Source: a bacterium
GTDB taxonomy: Bacteria; Cyanobacteriota; Sericytochromatia; S15B-MN24; UBA4093
Assembly: GCA_017744355.1 (NCBI GenBank)
Contig: JAGIBK010000007.1
Coordinates: forward strand, 1-64,000
Reading direction: 5' to 3'
Length of the DNA stretch: 64,000 nucleotides
The notes beneath the pieces are model-generated. The model searched no databases and had not been told where the DNA came from. It saw nothing but the letters and a program-made list of their open reading frames with translations. Numbering within the stretch: position 1 is the first letter of the stretch; the number at the start of each line of letters is the position of its first letter. Positions 1 to 8,992 of the stretch are shown piece by piece. Made by a program: the position numbers and the translations under genes.

Positions 1-1691
1 GAGCGCACCTTGAACGAGAGGCTGGTGCCGGCGGGGGTGGTGGCGGTCCAGTTCATGCGGCCGTAGTGGGGGGCACCCGAGCCGGAGTCGAGCGGGGCCG
101 AGAGGTAGCTGCCGGCGTGGGTGTAGGTGCCGCCGCGCAGCAGGTGGATCTTGTCGTTGGTCAGGTTGCCGATCCAGAAGACCTTGTTGATCCAGTCCCA
201 GGTGCCGCTGATCGGGTCGTTGGCCCCCGCGTTGTAGTTGCTGTTGATGAAGGTTTGGCTGATGGTCCATTCGGCCTCGCGCACGCCGTCCGAGAGGCGG
301 TACCGGCGAACCCGGGCGGGCCGAGTGGTGATCCATTCGATCGGGTACAGGTAGGTGCCGTCGCACAGCACCCCGTCCACGTAGTAAGAATCTGTGTCCA
401 TGGTGAACTGCCGAACCAGCGAGAAGCCCGTGGCGGGGTTGAGAACCTGGACGCTGAAGCCGTTGAAGTCGGTGTTGAGCCGCGCCTCGATGCCGGTCGA
501 GAGGTTGTAGACGTATGTCCCGTCGCTCGTGAGCAGGTGCGGGATGCCTGGCCTGCCGTAGGCGCGATCGAGGGTGGTGAAGGGAAGGTTGACGACGCTC
601 TGGGCCCCGGTCGTCGTGTCGATGCGCAAGAACTGGTTCGGGGCGTTGTTGGTCTGGTAGATGCCGCCGTTCCAGTAGAAGGCCGACAGTACTTGCGGGG
701 TATCGGCCCCGAGGGTGCCGTAGGTGGTGCCCCGGGTGGTGCCGTTGAAGCCGGTGCCGATCTTCTTCCACTTCTGCGCGTTGGCGGTGGTGACGGCGTA
801 GTCGCCCCAGGTCTTGGCATAGAGGTAGGTGCCGTCGCTCACGACCACGCCCGTCCCGTCGTTGGCGCCTCCCCCGACCTGGAAGTAGGCCGTCTCGGAG
901 TTGGCGTTTTTCGGCGCGGGCATGGGCCCTGCGAGCTGCAAGGTCCCCGTCACGTCCATTGCCGTATCAGTGAAGCTGCCCTTGTCGAAGCGCTCCAGCT
1001 TCACCACCGAGGCCGCACCCGGGGTCACGACATAGCGCCCGCTGTTATAGCTCAAGCGCGCGACGGGGTCCTGGTCCCTGGCGAGCAGATCCAGGACCAT
1101 GGTGTTCACCGCGCTCCACTGCTCGGCGATCGCGCTCAGCGGGCTCGTCACCGAGGCGCCCGAGACCGTTTCGAGGGTGTCTTGTGGTCGGATGCTCTTG
1201 GCTTGCAGGCCCTGAATGACCGAGACCGCCGTGGTGAGTGAGTTCACCACGATAATGGGGCCCGAAACACTGGTCCAGCCGCTCTCCGTCCAGGAAACGA
1301 CGGTCCTCAGCCGTGCTACATCCGCCCCCACCCCGTTCGCCGCGATGGGCTTGTAGGCGTCGAGCACGTAGGTGGCGCGCCGGGTCGGAGCGAAGCCGGT
1401 ACCGGGATCGAGGGCGAAGGCGCCCGCAGCGTTGGTTTGGCCGACGGCGACCGCCTGGTTCGAGGCGTCGAACAGGGTCACGGTCGCCCGATCGATCACC
1501 GCGCCGCCGGTGACGAGCGTTTGGCGCTCGGGGAAGGAGACCGTGCCGCTCAGGCGGTACGCGGAAGCCGTGGGGACATCGGCGGTGGTCTGGGGATGCG
1601 GGGAAACGCTCGCAGGGGCGCACGCCACCGAGGTCGCACCAGCGACCATGGCGACGCTAACGGCGATGAGGCCGTTCACCCTCAAGTTCAT
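1..1691 (-). CDS. large lipoprotein, carboxypeptidase-regulatory-like family, copy A (C-terminus beyond window)
   Basis: The frame stays open from an ATG at 1689-1691 to the left edge, giving about 563 residues. By comparison with the copy at 8989-10887, roughly 66 C-terminal residues are missing. GGGGGA lies 3 bases before the ATG. The protein opens with a signal peptide ending in a lipobox (SVACAP). It then shares with its paralogues a region with the motifs LSGTVSFPERQTLVTGG, NQAVAVGQTNAAGAF and LDAYKPIA, which resembles carboxypeptidase regulatory-like beta-sandwich domains. Later motifs such as DGTYLY recur. No enzyme signature is visible. It is separated by 100 bp from the gene upstream, and it shares an upstream 12-mer with copy F. 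Function unknown; an outer-surface beta-rich protein is my inference. Confidence 0.8.
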   Translation of the reverse strand, partial: MNLRVNGLIAVSVAMVAGATSVACAPASVSPHPQTTADVPTASAYRLSGTVSFPERQTLVTGGAVIDRATVTLFDASNQAVAVGQTNAAGAFALDPGTGFAPTRRATYVLDAYKPIAANGVGADVARLRTVVSWTESGWTSVSGPIIVVNSLTTAVSVIQGLQAKSIRPQDTLETVSGASVTSPLSAIAEQWSAVNTMVLDLLARDQDPVARLSYNSGRYVVTPGAASVVKLERFDKGSFTDTAMDVTGTLQLAGPMPAPKNANSETAYFQVGGGANDGTGVVVSDGTYLYAKTWGDYAVTTANAQKWKKIGTGFNGTTRGTTYGTLGADTPQVLSAFYWNGGIYQTNNAPNQFLRIDTTTGAQSVVNLPFTTLDRAYGRPGIPHLLTSDGTYVYNLSTGIEARLNTDFNGFSVQVLNPATGFSLVRQFTMDTDSYYVDGVLCDGTYLYPIEWITTRPARVRRYRLSDGVREAEWTISQTFINSNYNAGANDPISGTWDWINKVFWIGNLTNDKIHLLRGGTYTHAGSYLSAPLDSGSGAPHYGRMNWTATTPAGTSLSFKVR

Positions 1692-1726
1692 CCGTCCCCC
1701 GTTCAGGAAAACCAAGCACCCCGGCC

Positions 1727-1738
1727 TTCTTATTCCAC
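1727..1738 (-). promoter_or_regulatory. 12-bp motif shared by the leaders of lipoprotein genes A and F
   Basis: GTGGAATAAGAA on the minus strand lies 36 bases upstream of the copy A start codon. The identical 12-mer occurs 33 bases upstream of copy F. The same position and sequence in two leaders suggests a promoter or regulator element, or simple duplication of the whole leader. I cannot assign a -10 or -35 with confidence. Confidence 0.4.
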
Positions 1739-1791
1739 CGACCATCCAACCCTTAACGACACGATATCGTGACGAGGGCGTCAGGACTGCG

Positions 1792-3306
1792 TTACAAGCT
1801 TCCTTCCGCCCCCATGGCAACGGCCGGCTCGGGCGAAACGTAGGGGCGGATGCTCATATCATCCCAAATGGCGACGCTGCTCCAGGGGGCGGCGCTGCTG
1901 CCGGCACGCAGGAAGATGCACGAGAAGGCGCGCGCATCGGCGACGGTTCCGACCTGGGTGCCGTCGATCAGGTAGGCCATGGTCCCGTTGTAGCGGCGGA
2001 ACTCGTAGCGATGCCAGGTGTTGGTGCGGTTGATGGCCGAGGCCGTCCAGGCTCCGCTCGTCGGGAAGAAGTGATACGTGGTGGTGTTGGTGTTGGTGTA
2101 CAGGCCCAGCACGCCACCACCCAGGTCATCGCCGACTTGCGGGGCGATCCAGTCGTTGCGGGACGTGTCGATATCGTCGAAGAACCAGACCTGCATGGCG
2201 AAGTTCGCCGGGAAGGCGTAGTTGAAGGTGAGGTCGCGGCGCAGGTCGCCCTGGTTCGTGTCGAGCTTGAGGCTGCGCGCGCCGGTACGGGCGGTGCCGG
2301 CCGAGGCGGTCGCTGGAGCGCTGCCCCGGATGGTGTTCCAGCCGCGGGCCTCCAGGGTATCGTTGCCGTGCTCGAAGGAGTCGTACCAGTCGTAGACCTG
2401 GGCCGGGTCGCTGGGGGCCTGTCCTGCGAAGTTGTTGCCGTAGGCGAGGCGATAGCCGGCATCGCTGCCGGCGGCTGCGATCGCCTTCTGGAGGCGGAAG
2501 CGAAGGGTGCTGGTGGCCGAGTTGGGGCCTTCGATCTCGCGGGTGAGCTCGGTGTAGCGGTTGCCGTCCCAGTAGAGGACGCGCAGGTCGTTCATGTCGG
2601 CGCGCAGCTTGCCCCCGCTGACGAGGGCGGCGGTGTTCAGGGTGAGGGCGACCACGTAGCCGGCGCTGACGGCGTTGGCGCTGGTGACGGTGAGGGTTCG
2701 CAGGTAGCCGGAGTCGACCAGGGTCGAACCGTTCAGGGTGCCGGGCGTATCCGCCTGAGCGTTGCCCCCGACGGGCAGGATGCGAAGGCCGAGCCCGACG
2801 TTGTTGGCGCCGGATTTGACGGCGAAGGCCAGGGGCGGCAGGGCGTAGGGATTGCTCGTGATCGGCTGGTTGAGCACCGGATCGGTCGTGCCGGCTTCAA
2901 GGCGGTTGGCGTAGGCGAGTCGGGTGCCCGAGGCGTTCTTGGCCTCGGCTTCGAGGGTATAGCCATCGCCAACGGGCAGCGAGGGGAGGGTGATGGTGTA
3001 GAGGGTCTGGCCGCCGACGAGCGGGACGTCGACCACGCGGGGAGCGCCGATGCGGGCGGCGTTCGTGAGGGTGACGGTCAGGGTGCTGGTGCCGCCGGGG
3101 ATGGTTGCGGTGGTATAGCCGGGGAGCGCCTCGAGCGGGACGCGCAGGCGCATGGTGAGGGTGCCGGTCGCCTGAGCGGCGCTCGCCCCCGAGTCGCCGC
3201 CATTCCCGCCGATACCCGGGAGGACGGTGCTGAGGGCTTGGCAGCCGATGCAGAGGGACAGGGCGAGGAGGGCGAAACCCGTTCGGCTCATTCGCAGCGG
3301 GGTCAT
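1792..3306 (-). CDS. lipoprotein with DUF2341-like and LamG-like domains
   Basis: 504 residues. The signal peptide ends in a lipobox (LSLCIGC, Cys near 22), so the protein should be anchored to a membrane by lipid. The N-terminal third is a Thr-rich beta region. The segment LRADMNDLRVLYWDG resembles DUF2341 domains. The C-terminal half (DWYDSFEHGNDTLEARGW, then FAMQVWFFDDID and AYLIDGTQVG) looks like a concanavalin/LamG-type jelly roll that may bind carbohydrate. The ATG overlaps the stop of the upstream gene in an ATGA arrangement and has GGAGG 8 bases before it, so this start is preferred over a Met five codons in. It is the last and only non-paralogous member of a tight five-gene run. Function unknown. 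Confidence 0.82.
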   Translation of the reverse strand: MTPLRMSRTGFALLALSLCIGCQALSTVLPGIGGNGGDSGASAAQATGTLTMRLRVPLEALPGYTTATIPGGTSTLTVTLTNAARIGAPRVVDVPLVGGQTLYTITLPSLPVGDGYTLEAEAKNASGTRLAYANRLEAGTTDPVLNQPITSNPYALPPLAFAVKSGANNVGLGLRILPVGGNAQADTPGTLNGSTLVDSGYLRTLTVTSANAVSAGYVVALTLNTAALVSGGKLRADMNDLRVLYWDGNRYTELTREIEGPNSATSTLRFRLQKAIAAAGSDAGYRLAYGNNFAGQAPSDPAQVYDWYDSFEHGNDTLEARGWNTIRGSAPATASAGTARTGARSLKLDTNQGDLRRDLTFNYAFPANFAMQVWFFDDIDTSRNDWIAPQVGDDLGGGVLGLYTNTNTTTYHFFPTSGAWTASAINRTNTWHRYEFRRYNGTMAYLIDGTQVGTVADARAFSCIFLRAGSSAAPWSSVAIWDDMSIRPYVSPEPAVAMGAEGSL

Positions 3307-5177
3307 CGGATGGCCTCCAAGTTGACGCCGTAGAGGCGAGGGGTGGTGCCGAGGCCGGTGGTGGCGTTCTGGACGGCAGGAGCGAGCGTTGCTCTTATTT
3401 GTACCCAGCGATCGCCGTTGTGGATGGGATTGAGGCTCGAAGCACTCACGGCGTAGCTGTCGCCGGTGCCGGTGGGACCATACCAGGTGGCACCCGCGAG
3501 GCCGACCTCGCTGCCTGCCGAGCGGATCTGGAGGCGGACGGTCTGGCCGTTGACGGCGACGGCGTTGAAGTTGAGGCGCCTAAAGACCGGGGTGTTGCTG
3601 CCCATGTCCATGGGGGCGCTGATCCAGGTGCCCGAGGCGGGGAAGGTGCGGCCGGCGGTGCGATGGAGGAGGGGCCGGTTGTGGACGCCGAAGAAGAACT
3701 TGTTGTTCACCCAATCGAAGGTGCCACTGAGCGGAGCGTCCGTGGGGTAGTCCTGCGGAAAGGTGGTCTCGGCCTCCAGTTGGCCGTCCGCGAGCCTGTA
3801 ACGGCGCATGCGAGCCCCACCCACGGCGCCCGGGTTGATGTACTCCATCGCATACGCATAGACGCCGTCAGCGAAGATGCTGTCCGCGTAGTACGAGGTA
3901 TTGGCCAAAGGCGTGTTGGCGCCGTCCAGGTAGATCTGGCGCAAGAGCGCGCGGGAGGCCGCGTCATAGATGCGCATGACGAAGCCGTTGTAGCCGCCGT
4001 TGTTGATCGAGAAGGCGCCGTTGTAGAAGTAGGTGCCGTCCGAGACGAGGTAGTCCCCGTCGAGGGTCGTGCCGGTGGATCGATCGATCATGGGGGCTCC
4101 GATGCTCACGGAGTCCGTGGCCCCGTTCGAGAGGTTGAGGCGCCACAGCGTCCCGTTGTTTCCGTTCCCGCTCTTGATCTGGTAGAGGAGACCGCCGAAC
4201 ACCCCACCCCCGTTGGTAACGTCCATGCTGGGGCCGTAAGAGAAGTAGTTCGTCCCGAAGGTGGTGCCGCCGTAGCCCGTGCCGATGCGCGTCCAGGTGC
4301 GGGGGCTGGTCGGGTCGGTGTCCCAGGGCTTGGAGTAGAGGTAGGTGCCATCCGTCGCGACGATCGCCGTGGTGGTGAGGCCCGAGACGCTCGCGGTGGC
4401 CTCGCTCTCGGCCTTGGGCCGAGGCAGCGAGCCCTTGAGCTGGACCGAGCCATCCAGCAACGAGACGGTGCCGTCGAAGGTGCCGGTGCCCATGTTGGCG
4501 GAGGCGACGGTGGTTCGCTCGGGCAAAGGGGCGTAGGTGCCGTTGGCAAGGGCGATCCGGGCGACGGGGTCCAGGTCGCGCCAGAGCAGGTCGCGCACCA
4601 GCTCCCGGACGTTCGCGCCGTGGGCGCTCAGGGTGGGGTTGGCCGAGGTGATGGTGCTGCCGGTGACGACGCCCATGGTCTCGGCGAAGGTGACGCTATT
4701 CTGGGTGGCCCTGATCAGGGCGACGGCGGTGGTGGCCGGGCTGATGGCGAGGGTGACGGCCCCCGAGCAGGAGTTCCAGGCGGTGCCGCTCCAGTGGAGG
4801 AGGGTCCTCATGCGCACGGCGGTGCCCGCGCTGGTGGCGCTCTTGAGGGTCTTGACGGCCTCGAGGGTGTAATAGCTGCCCGGGGTGGGGGTGAAGGCGC
4901 CGCTGACGTCGAGGGTGAAGGCGCCGGCAGCGTCGGTGACGGTGGCGGCGACGGTCTGGTTGGCGGGATCGAGCAGGGCGATGGTGGCGCGCTGGGTGAT
5001 CTCGGTGGTGGTGGCCGCGACTTCTCGGGGCTCGGGGAAGGCGACCGTTCCGACGAGCTTGGGGGCGATCTGGACGGCGATGCCGGGGGCCTGAGGAACG
5101 GAGGGCGGCACCAGGGCACAGCCGATGACGCCGCTGGTGGCGACGAGGGCCGAGAGGATGAGGGGGCGGGGCTTCAT
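3303..5177 (-). CDS. large lipoprotein of the paralogous array, copy C
   Basis: 624 residues from an ATG at 5175-5177; an upstream extension of the frame is an antisense artefact. A GAGGAAG ribosome site lies just upstream, and the gap from copy D is 11 bases. The signal peptide ends in a lipobox (GVIGC). The N-terminal region has the family motifs (VGTVAFPE, TDAAGAFTLDVSG, RTLLHWSGTAWNS, TTAVALIRA). The centre has DGTYLYSK and DGTYFYNG repeats suggestive of a beta-propeller-like fold, then ARMRRYRLADGQLEAE, and a C-terminal domain with GATWYGPTGTGD and NPIHNGDRWVQIRATL. It is closest to copy D. No catalytic motif is seen. The role is unknown, and surface display is inferred from the lipobox only. 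Confidence 0.82.
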   Translation of the reverse strand: MKPRPLILSALVATSGVIGCALVPPSVPQAPGIAVQIAPKLVGTVAFPEPREVAATTTEITQRATIALLDPANQTVAATVTDAAGAFTLDVSGAFTPTPGSYYTLEAVKTLKSATSAGTAVRMRTLLHWSGTAWNSCSGAVTLAISPATTAVALIRATQNSVTFAETMGVVTGSTITSANPTLSAHGANVRELVRDLLWRDLDPVARIALANGTYAPLPERTTVASANMGTGTFDGTVSLLDGSVQLKGSLPRPKAESEATASVSGLTTTAIVATDGTYLYSKPWDTDPTSPRTWTRIGTGYGGTTFGTNYFSYGPSMDVTNGGGVFGGLLYQIKSGNGNNGTLWRLNLSNGATDSVSIGAPMIDRSTGTTLDGDYLVSDGTYFYNGAFSINNGGYNGFVMRIYDAASRALLRQIYLDGANTPLANTSYYADSIFADGVYAYAMEYINPGAVGGARMRRYRLADGQLEAETTFPQDYPTDAPLSGTFDWVNNKFFFGVHNRPLLHRTAGRTFPASGTWISAPMDMGSNTPVFRRLNFNAVAVNGQTVRLQIRSAGSEVGLAGATWYGPTGTGDSYAVSASSLNPIHNGDRWVQIRATLAPAVQNATTGLGTTPRLYGVNLEAIR

Positions 5178-5188
5178 GGCGGCTTCCT

Positions 5189-7072
5189 CTAGGGCACGGC
5201 TTCGAGGCTGACGCCGTAGAGGCGCGGGGTGGTGTTGGCGACGGTGATCGAGTCGGTGCTGGCGACGAGGGTGGCCTGGATCTGGGCCCAGCGGTTGCGG
5301 TGGTGGATGGGGTTGATGGCCGTGCCGCTGGTCGTATAGTGGTCGCCGGTGCCGGTGGGACCGTACCAGGTGGCGCTCTGGAGGGCGTTGGGGTCGTTGG
5401 CGGAGCGGATCCTGAGGCGCACGGCCTGCCCTGTCTGGGTGGTCACGGCGTTGAAGGCGAGTCGACCGTAAAGGGGCGCGACACCGCCCAGGTCGATGGG
5501 CGTGCTCGTCCAGGTGCCCGTGCCTGGGAAAGAACGGCCGGGCGTGCGATGAATGATGTCCTTCTGGTAGGTGGCGAACCAGAACTTGTTGTTCGTCGGG
5601 TCGTAGCTGCCCGTGAGCGGATCGTCGATGGGGGTCTGCTGCTTGAAGCTCGTCTCGGCTTCGAGCTGGCCGTCGGCGAGCCGGTAGCGGCGCATGCGGG
5701 CCGACCCGTTGTAGATGCCGCCGACGCCATTTGCCGCCTCGTTCGCGATCCACTCCATCGCGTAGGCGTAGACGCCGTCCGCGAAGAAGCAGGTGTTGGA
5801 GTTGGGATAGCCGATGCCTTCCAGGGGGGTGTTGGCGCCGGTGAGTGCAAGCTGGCGGACCATGCCGAAGCTGAGGAGAGGGTCGTAGACGCGGAGCTGG
5901 AAACCGGTGTTCTCGGGGTTTTTTGCGCCGTTGTAGAAGTAGGTCCCGTCCGTGACGAGCGCCGACCAGGTACCCGCGGTGGTCAGCCCGTTGTCCCGGA
6001 AGAGCAGCGGGGTCGACAGCGCGACGTTCGTAACGACGCTCGTGGTCGTGTTGATGCGCTCGAGCGTGCCGTTGGTCCCAGGGTTGTACAGGGGCTGGTA
6101 GAGCGAGTCGCCGTAGAAACAGCCGCTGATGGCTCCGCTCGTGGTGTTTGCGAGCGCGCCGTAGCTGGTGCCTGCGACCGTTCCCCCGTAGCCGCTGCCG
6201 TAGATCTTCCAGGCGGTGGCGCCGCCGCCCCATGCTTTCAAGTAGAGGTACTTGCCGTCGGTGGCGATGACGCTCGCCCCGGTGGCGCCCGTCGCGTTGA
6301 AGGTCGCGTCATCGTTGGTGCCAGGGCGGGGCAAGGAGCCCCTGAGCTGGACCGAGCCGTCGAGCAGTTGCCAGGTATTGCTGCTGCTCCCCTGGGCGAG
6401 GTTGGGCTGGAAGACGGCAGTCCGGCCGGCGGAGAGGGCGTAGCCCGACCCCTGGGTGACGATGCCCGAAAGGGGGTCCAGGTCCCGAGCGAGGAGGGTG
6501 CCGACCATCTCCTTGACGCTCGCCCAGTAAGTGTTGAGGGTGGGGTGGGTGGAGACGACGGCCTCGTTGGCGACCACGCCCATGGTCTCCTGGAAGCCGA
6601 GCGTGGCCTGGGTGGCCTTGATGACCGCGACGGCGGTGGTGGCGGGGGTGAGGGCGATCGCTGATCCGGTGCACGAGGTCCAGGCGTTGCCGGTCCACTG
6701 GACGAGGGTCCTCAGGCGCACGACACGGCCGCCAGAGTCACCGGCCGAGAGGGGCTTGATGGCCTCGACGACGTAGAAGGCGCCGGGTGCCGGGGAAAAG
6801 CTCAGGCTGAAGCTCCCCTCGACGTCGGTGAGGGTGGCGGCGACGGTCTGCTGGTTGGTGTCGATGACCGAGACGGTGGCGCGCCGCGCCACTTCGGTGG
6901 GGGTGGCCGAGACCTCCCGGTCGGGGAAGGCCACGCGGCCCTGCATGCGCGCGCCCTCGACACTCGGGCCCTGGATCGGGGCCTGGGCGCTCGGAGTGGT
7001 TGCGAGCGGGCAGCCTACGAGCAGGCCGCAGGCCGCAAGGGGAAGGATTAGCAGACGAGGCGATCGCCGCAT
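5189..7072 (-). CDS. large lipoprotein of the paralogous array, copy D
   Basis: 627 residues with AGGAGG 6 bases before the ATG. The signal peptide ends in LLVGC. The family regions appear in order: a carboxypeptidase-regulatory-like segment (QGRVAFPDREV, TLTDVEGSFSL), RTLVQWTGNAWTS, TTAVAVIKA, DLDPLSG, repeated DGKYLYLK and DGTYFYNGA units, ARMRRYRLADGQLEAE, and a C-terminal ATWYGPTGTGDHY domain with NPIHHRNRWAQIQATL. It lies 9 bases after copy E and 11 bases before copy C, consistent with one transcript. Copies C and D form one subgroup; A, E and F form another. Function unknown. Confidence 0.85.
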   Translation of the reverse strand: MRRSPRLLILPLAACGLLVGCPLATTPSAQAPIQGPSVEGARMQGRVAFPDREVSATPTEVARRATVSVIDTNQQTVAATLTDVEGSFSLSFSPAPGAFYVVEAIKPLSAGDSGGRVVRLRTLVQWTGNAWTSCTGSAIALTPATTAVAVIKATQATLGFQETMGVVANEAVVSTHPTLNTYWASVKEMVGTLLARDLDPLSGIVTQGSGYALSAGRTAVFQPNLAQGSSSNTWQLLDGSVQLRGSLPRPGTNDDATFNATGATGASVIATDGKYLYLKAWGGGATAWKIYGSGYGGTVAGTSYGALANTTSGAISGCFYGDSLYQPLYNPGTNGTLERINTTTSVVTNVALSTPLLFRDNGLTTAGTWSALVTDGTYFYNGAKNPENTGFQLRVYDPLLSFGMVRQLALTGANTPLEGIGYPNSNTCFFADGVYAYAMEWIANEAANGVGGIYNGSARMRRYRLADGQLEAETSFKQQTPIDDPLTGSYDPTNNKFWFATYQKDIIHRTPGRSFPGTGTWTSTPIDLGGVAPLYGRLAFNAVTTQTGQAVRLRIRSANDPNALQSATWYGPTGTGDHYTTSGTAINPIHHRNRWAQIQATLVASTDSITVANTTPRLYGVSLEAVP

Positions 7073-7081
7073 AGGGGCCTC

Positions 7082-8992
7082 CTAGGGCAGAACCTCGACG
7101 CTCAGCCTGGAGAGCGTCGGGCTCGTGAGCAGGTCGGTCGAGGCGCCGAAGGTGGCGCGAACCTGCAGGTAACGATGCTTGGCGTGGATCGGGTTGAGCG
7201 GGGTATCGCTCGCGGTGTAGGCGTCGGTCGTGCTGGTGGGACCGTACCAGGTGGCAGCGCCGAGCGCGCCGAGCGTATCCGCCGAGCGTACCTGGAAACT
7301 CAGCTTGCTGCCTGTGCTTGCCTCGCTCACTTGCCAGCCGAGGCGCCCGAAGTGCGGATCGGCGCTCCCCGCATCCAGCGCCGCGGAGGTCCAGGTGCCG
7401 GTGGGGATGAAGTTGCCACCCCGCAGGAGGTGGATGCGCTCGTTGGCCAGCTGGCCGACCCAGAACACGCGATTGAACGGATCCCAGCAGCCGTTGATCG
7501 GCAGGTTTCGATCGGGATCGTAGACGCCCGAGGTGGCGCCGCTGCGACCGACGCGATCGTAGGTCCACTCCGCCTCGCGCACGCCGTCCGCGAGGCGGTA
7601 GCGCCGCATCCGCGCGGTATTGGCCGCGGCGCTCCACTCCATCATGTAGAGGTACGTCCCGTCGCAGAACAGGCCGTCGTTGTAGAAGGACGTCGTATCG
7701 AGCGTGTAGGCCTTGACCACCTGGAAGCCCTGCTCGGGATCGAGGATCTTGACGGTGAAGCCGTTGTCCGTGCGATCTACCGAGGCGTCGACAGTGCTCG
7801 ACACGTTGTAGAAGTACCGGCCGTCGGTGGTGACGAGCGGCGCGGCGGCGTTGACGGTGATCTTGGACTGGTTGTAGGCATAGAGGGTCGTGGGCAGGTC
7901 GATGATCGTGGTGGCGCCCGTGGTGACCGACACCCGGAACAGCTGGGTGGGCTGCTTGGCCATGGGGATGTAGACGTACCCCTTGTAGTAGGCCAGGCTG
8001 ATGCTGACGTTCGGCGGCGCGGTGCCCAGGGTGCCGTAGTTGGCGCCGCGGACGGTCCCGTTGAAGCCGGTGCCGATCTTCTTGAGGACGCCGTTGTTCG
8101 CGGTGTTCTTGCCCCAGGTGCTCCACCCGTTGACGTAGAGATACGTGCCGTCGGTGGTGATGGCGCCGGCCGAGTCGGGAGCAACACCCGAGGCGGCGAA
8201 CACCTCGAGCTCGGAGGTCGGGTTCGTCGGCGTCGGCTTGGGCGGAGCAAGGAGCAGGCGCCCGGTGGGGTCCACCTGGGTCTCGGCGAAGGTGCCGCCG
8301 CGGAAGTTCTCGACGACCAGGGGCTGAGCGAGGTCCGTCACGACCCGGAAGGCCGCGTCGCGGTAAACGATGCGTGCGAGGGGGTCCTGGTCCTTGGAAA
8401 GCAGGTCCTTCACCAGGGCCTGGACCGCGCTCCAGTTGACGTTGAGGGTGCCGTTGCCCGTGGTGACGGTCGTGCCCGAGACGGTGCCGAGGGTGGCAGT
8501 GGCCGCCACGCTGCCGGGCACGAGGCCCTGGATGACGGCGACGGCGGTGGTCAGGGGGTTGAGGACGACGCTGGGTCCGGAGATGCTCTTCCAGCCGGTG
8601 TTGGTCCACTGGAGGATGGTGCGCAGGCGCGCCACGTCGGCGCCGATGGCGTTGTCGCGGGTGCCCTTGTAGGCGTCCAGGTAGAACACGTCCCCGTTCG
8701 CCACGGCGAAGGCGGCGCTGGGCAGGAGGGTGAAGGCGCCTGCTGCGTCGGTGCGGGTGGTGGCGACCGTGCGGTTGGCGCTGTCGATCAGGGTGACGGT
8801 GGCCAAGCGGGTGAGGGCGTCGGGGGCGATCTGTGCGGTGCGATCGCCGAAGCTCACGCTGCCCTGCACGGCAAGGCGTGCGCCCTGGGTCGAGAAGAGC
8901 CCGTCTGGACCGGGCGGCAGGTTGGAAGCTTGGCAAGCTGCCGCCAGGAGCATGGTGGCGGCCAGGGCTGCGTGCAAAAGGCGGCGCGTCAT
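7082..8992 (-). CDS. large lipoprotein of the paralogous array, copy E
   Basis: 636 residues. The start ATG (8990-8992) overlaps the stop of copy F as ATGA, implying translational coupling; a longer in-frame extension runs antisense through copy F and is rejected. The signal peptide is MTRRLLHAALAATMLLAAAC with a lipobox. Family motifs: VQGSVSFGDRTAQ, TRTDAAGAFTL, LDAYKGT, RTILQWTNTGWKSISG, TTAVAVIQGL, DLLSKDQDPLARI, DGTYLYVNGW, KKIGTGFNGTVRG, ARMRRYRLADGVREAEWTY, and a C-terminal AATWYGPTSTTDAY. No active-site signature is visible. Function unknown. Confidence 0.85.
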   Translation of the reverse strand: MTRRLLHAALAATMLLAAACQASNLPPGPDGLFSTQGARLAVQGSVSFGDRTAQIAPDALTRLATVTLIDSANRTVATTRTDAAGAFTLLPSAAFAVANGDVFYLDAYKGTRDNAIGADVARLRTILQWTNTGWKSISGPSVVLNPLTTAVAVIQGLVPGSVAATATLGTVSGTTVTTGNGTLNVNWSAVQALVKDLLSKDQDPLARIVYRDAAFRVVTDLAQPLVVENFRGGTFAETQVDPTGRLLLAPPKPTPTNPTSELEVFAASGVAPDSAGAITTDGTYLYVNGWSTWGKNTANNGVLKKIGTGFNGTVRGANYGTLGTAPPNVSISLAYYKGYVYIPMAKQPTQLFRVSVTTGATTIIDLPTTLYAYNQSKITVNAAAPLVTTDGRYFYNVSSTVDASVDRTDNGFTVKILDPEQGFQVVKAYTLDTTSFYNDGLFCDGTYLYMMEWSAAANTARMRRYRLADGVREAEWTYDRVGRSGATSGVYDPDRNLPINGCWDPFNRVFWVGQLANERIHLLRGGNFIPTGTWTSAALDAGSADPHFGRLGWQVSEASTGSKLSFQVRSADTLGALGAATWYGPTSTTDAYTASDTPLNPIHAKHRYLQVRATFGASTDLLTSPTLSRLSVEVLP

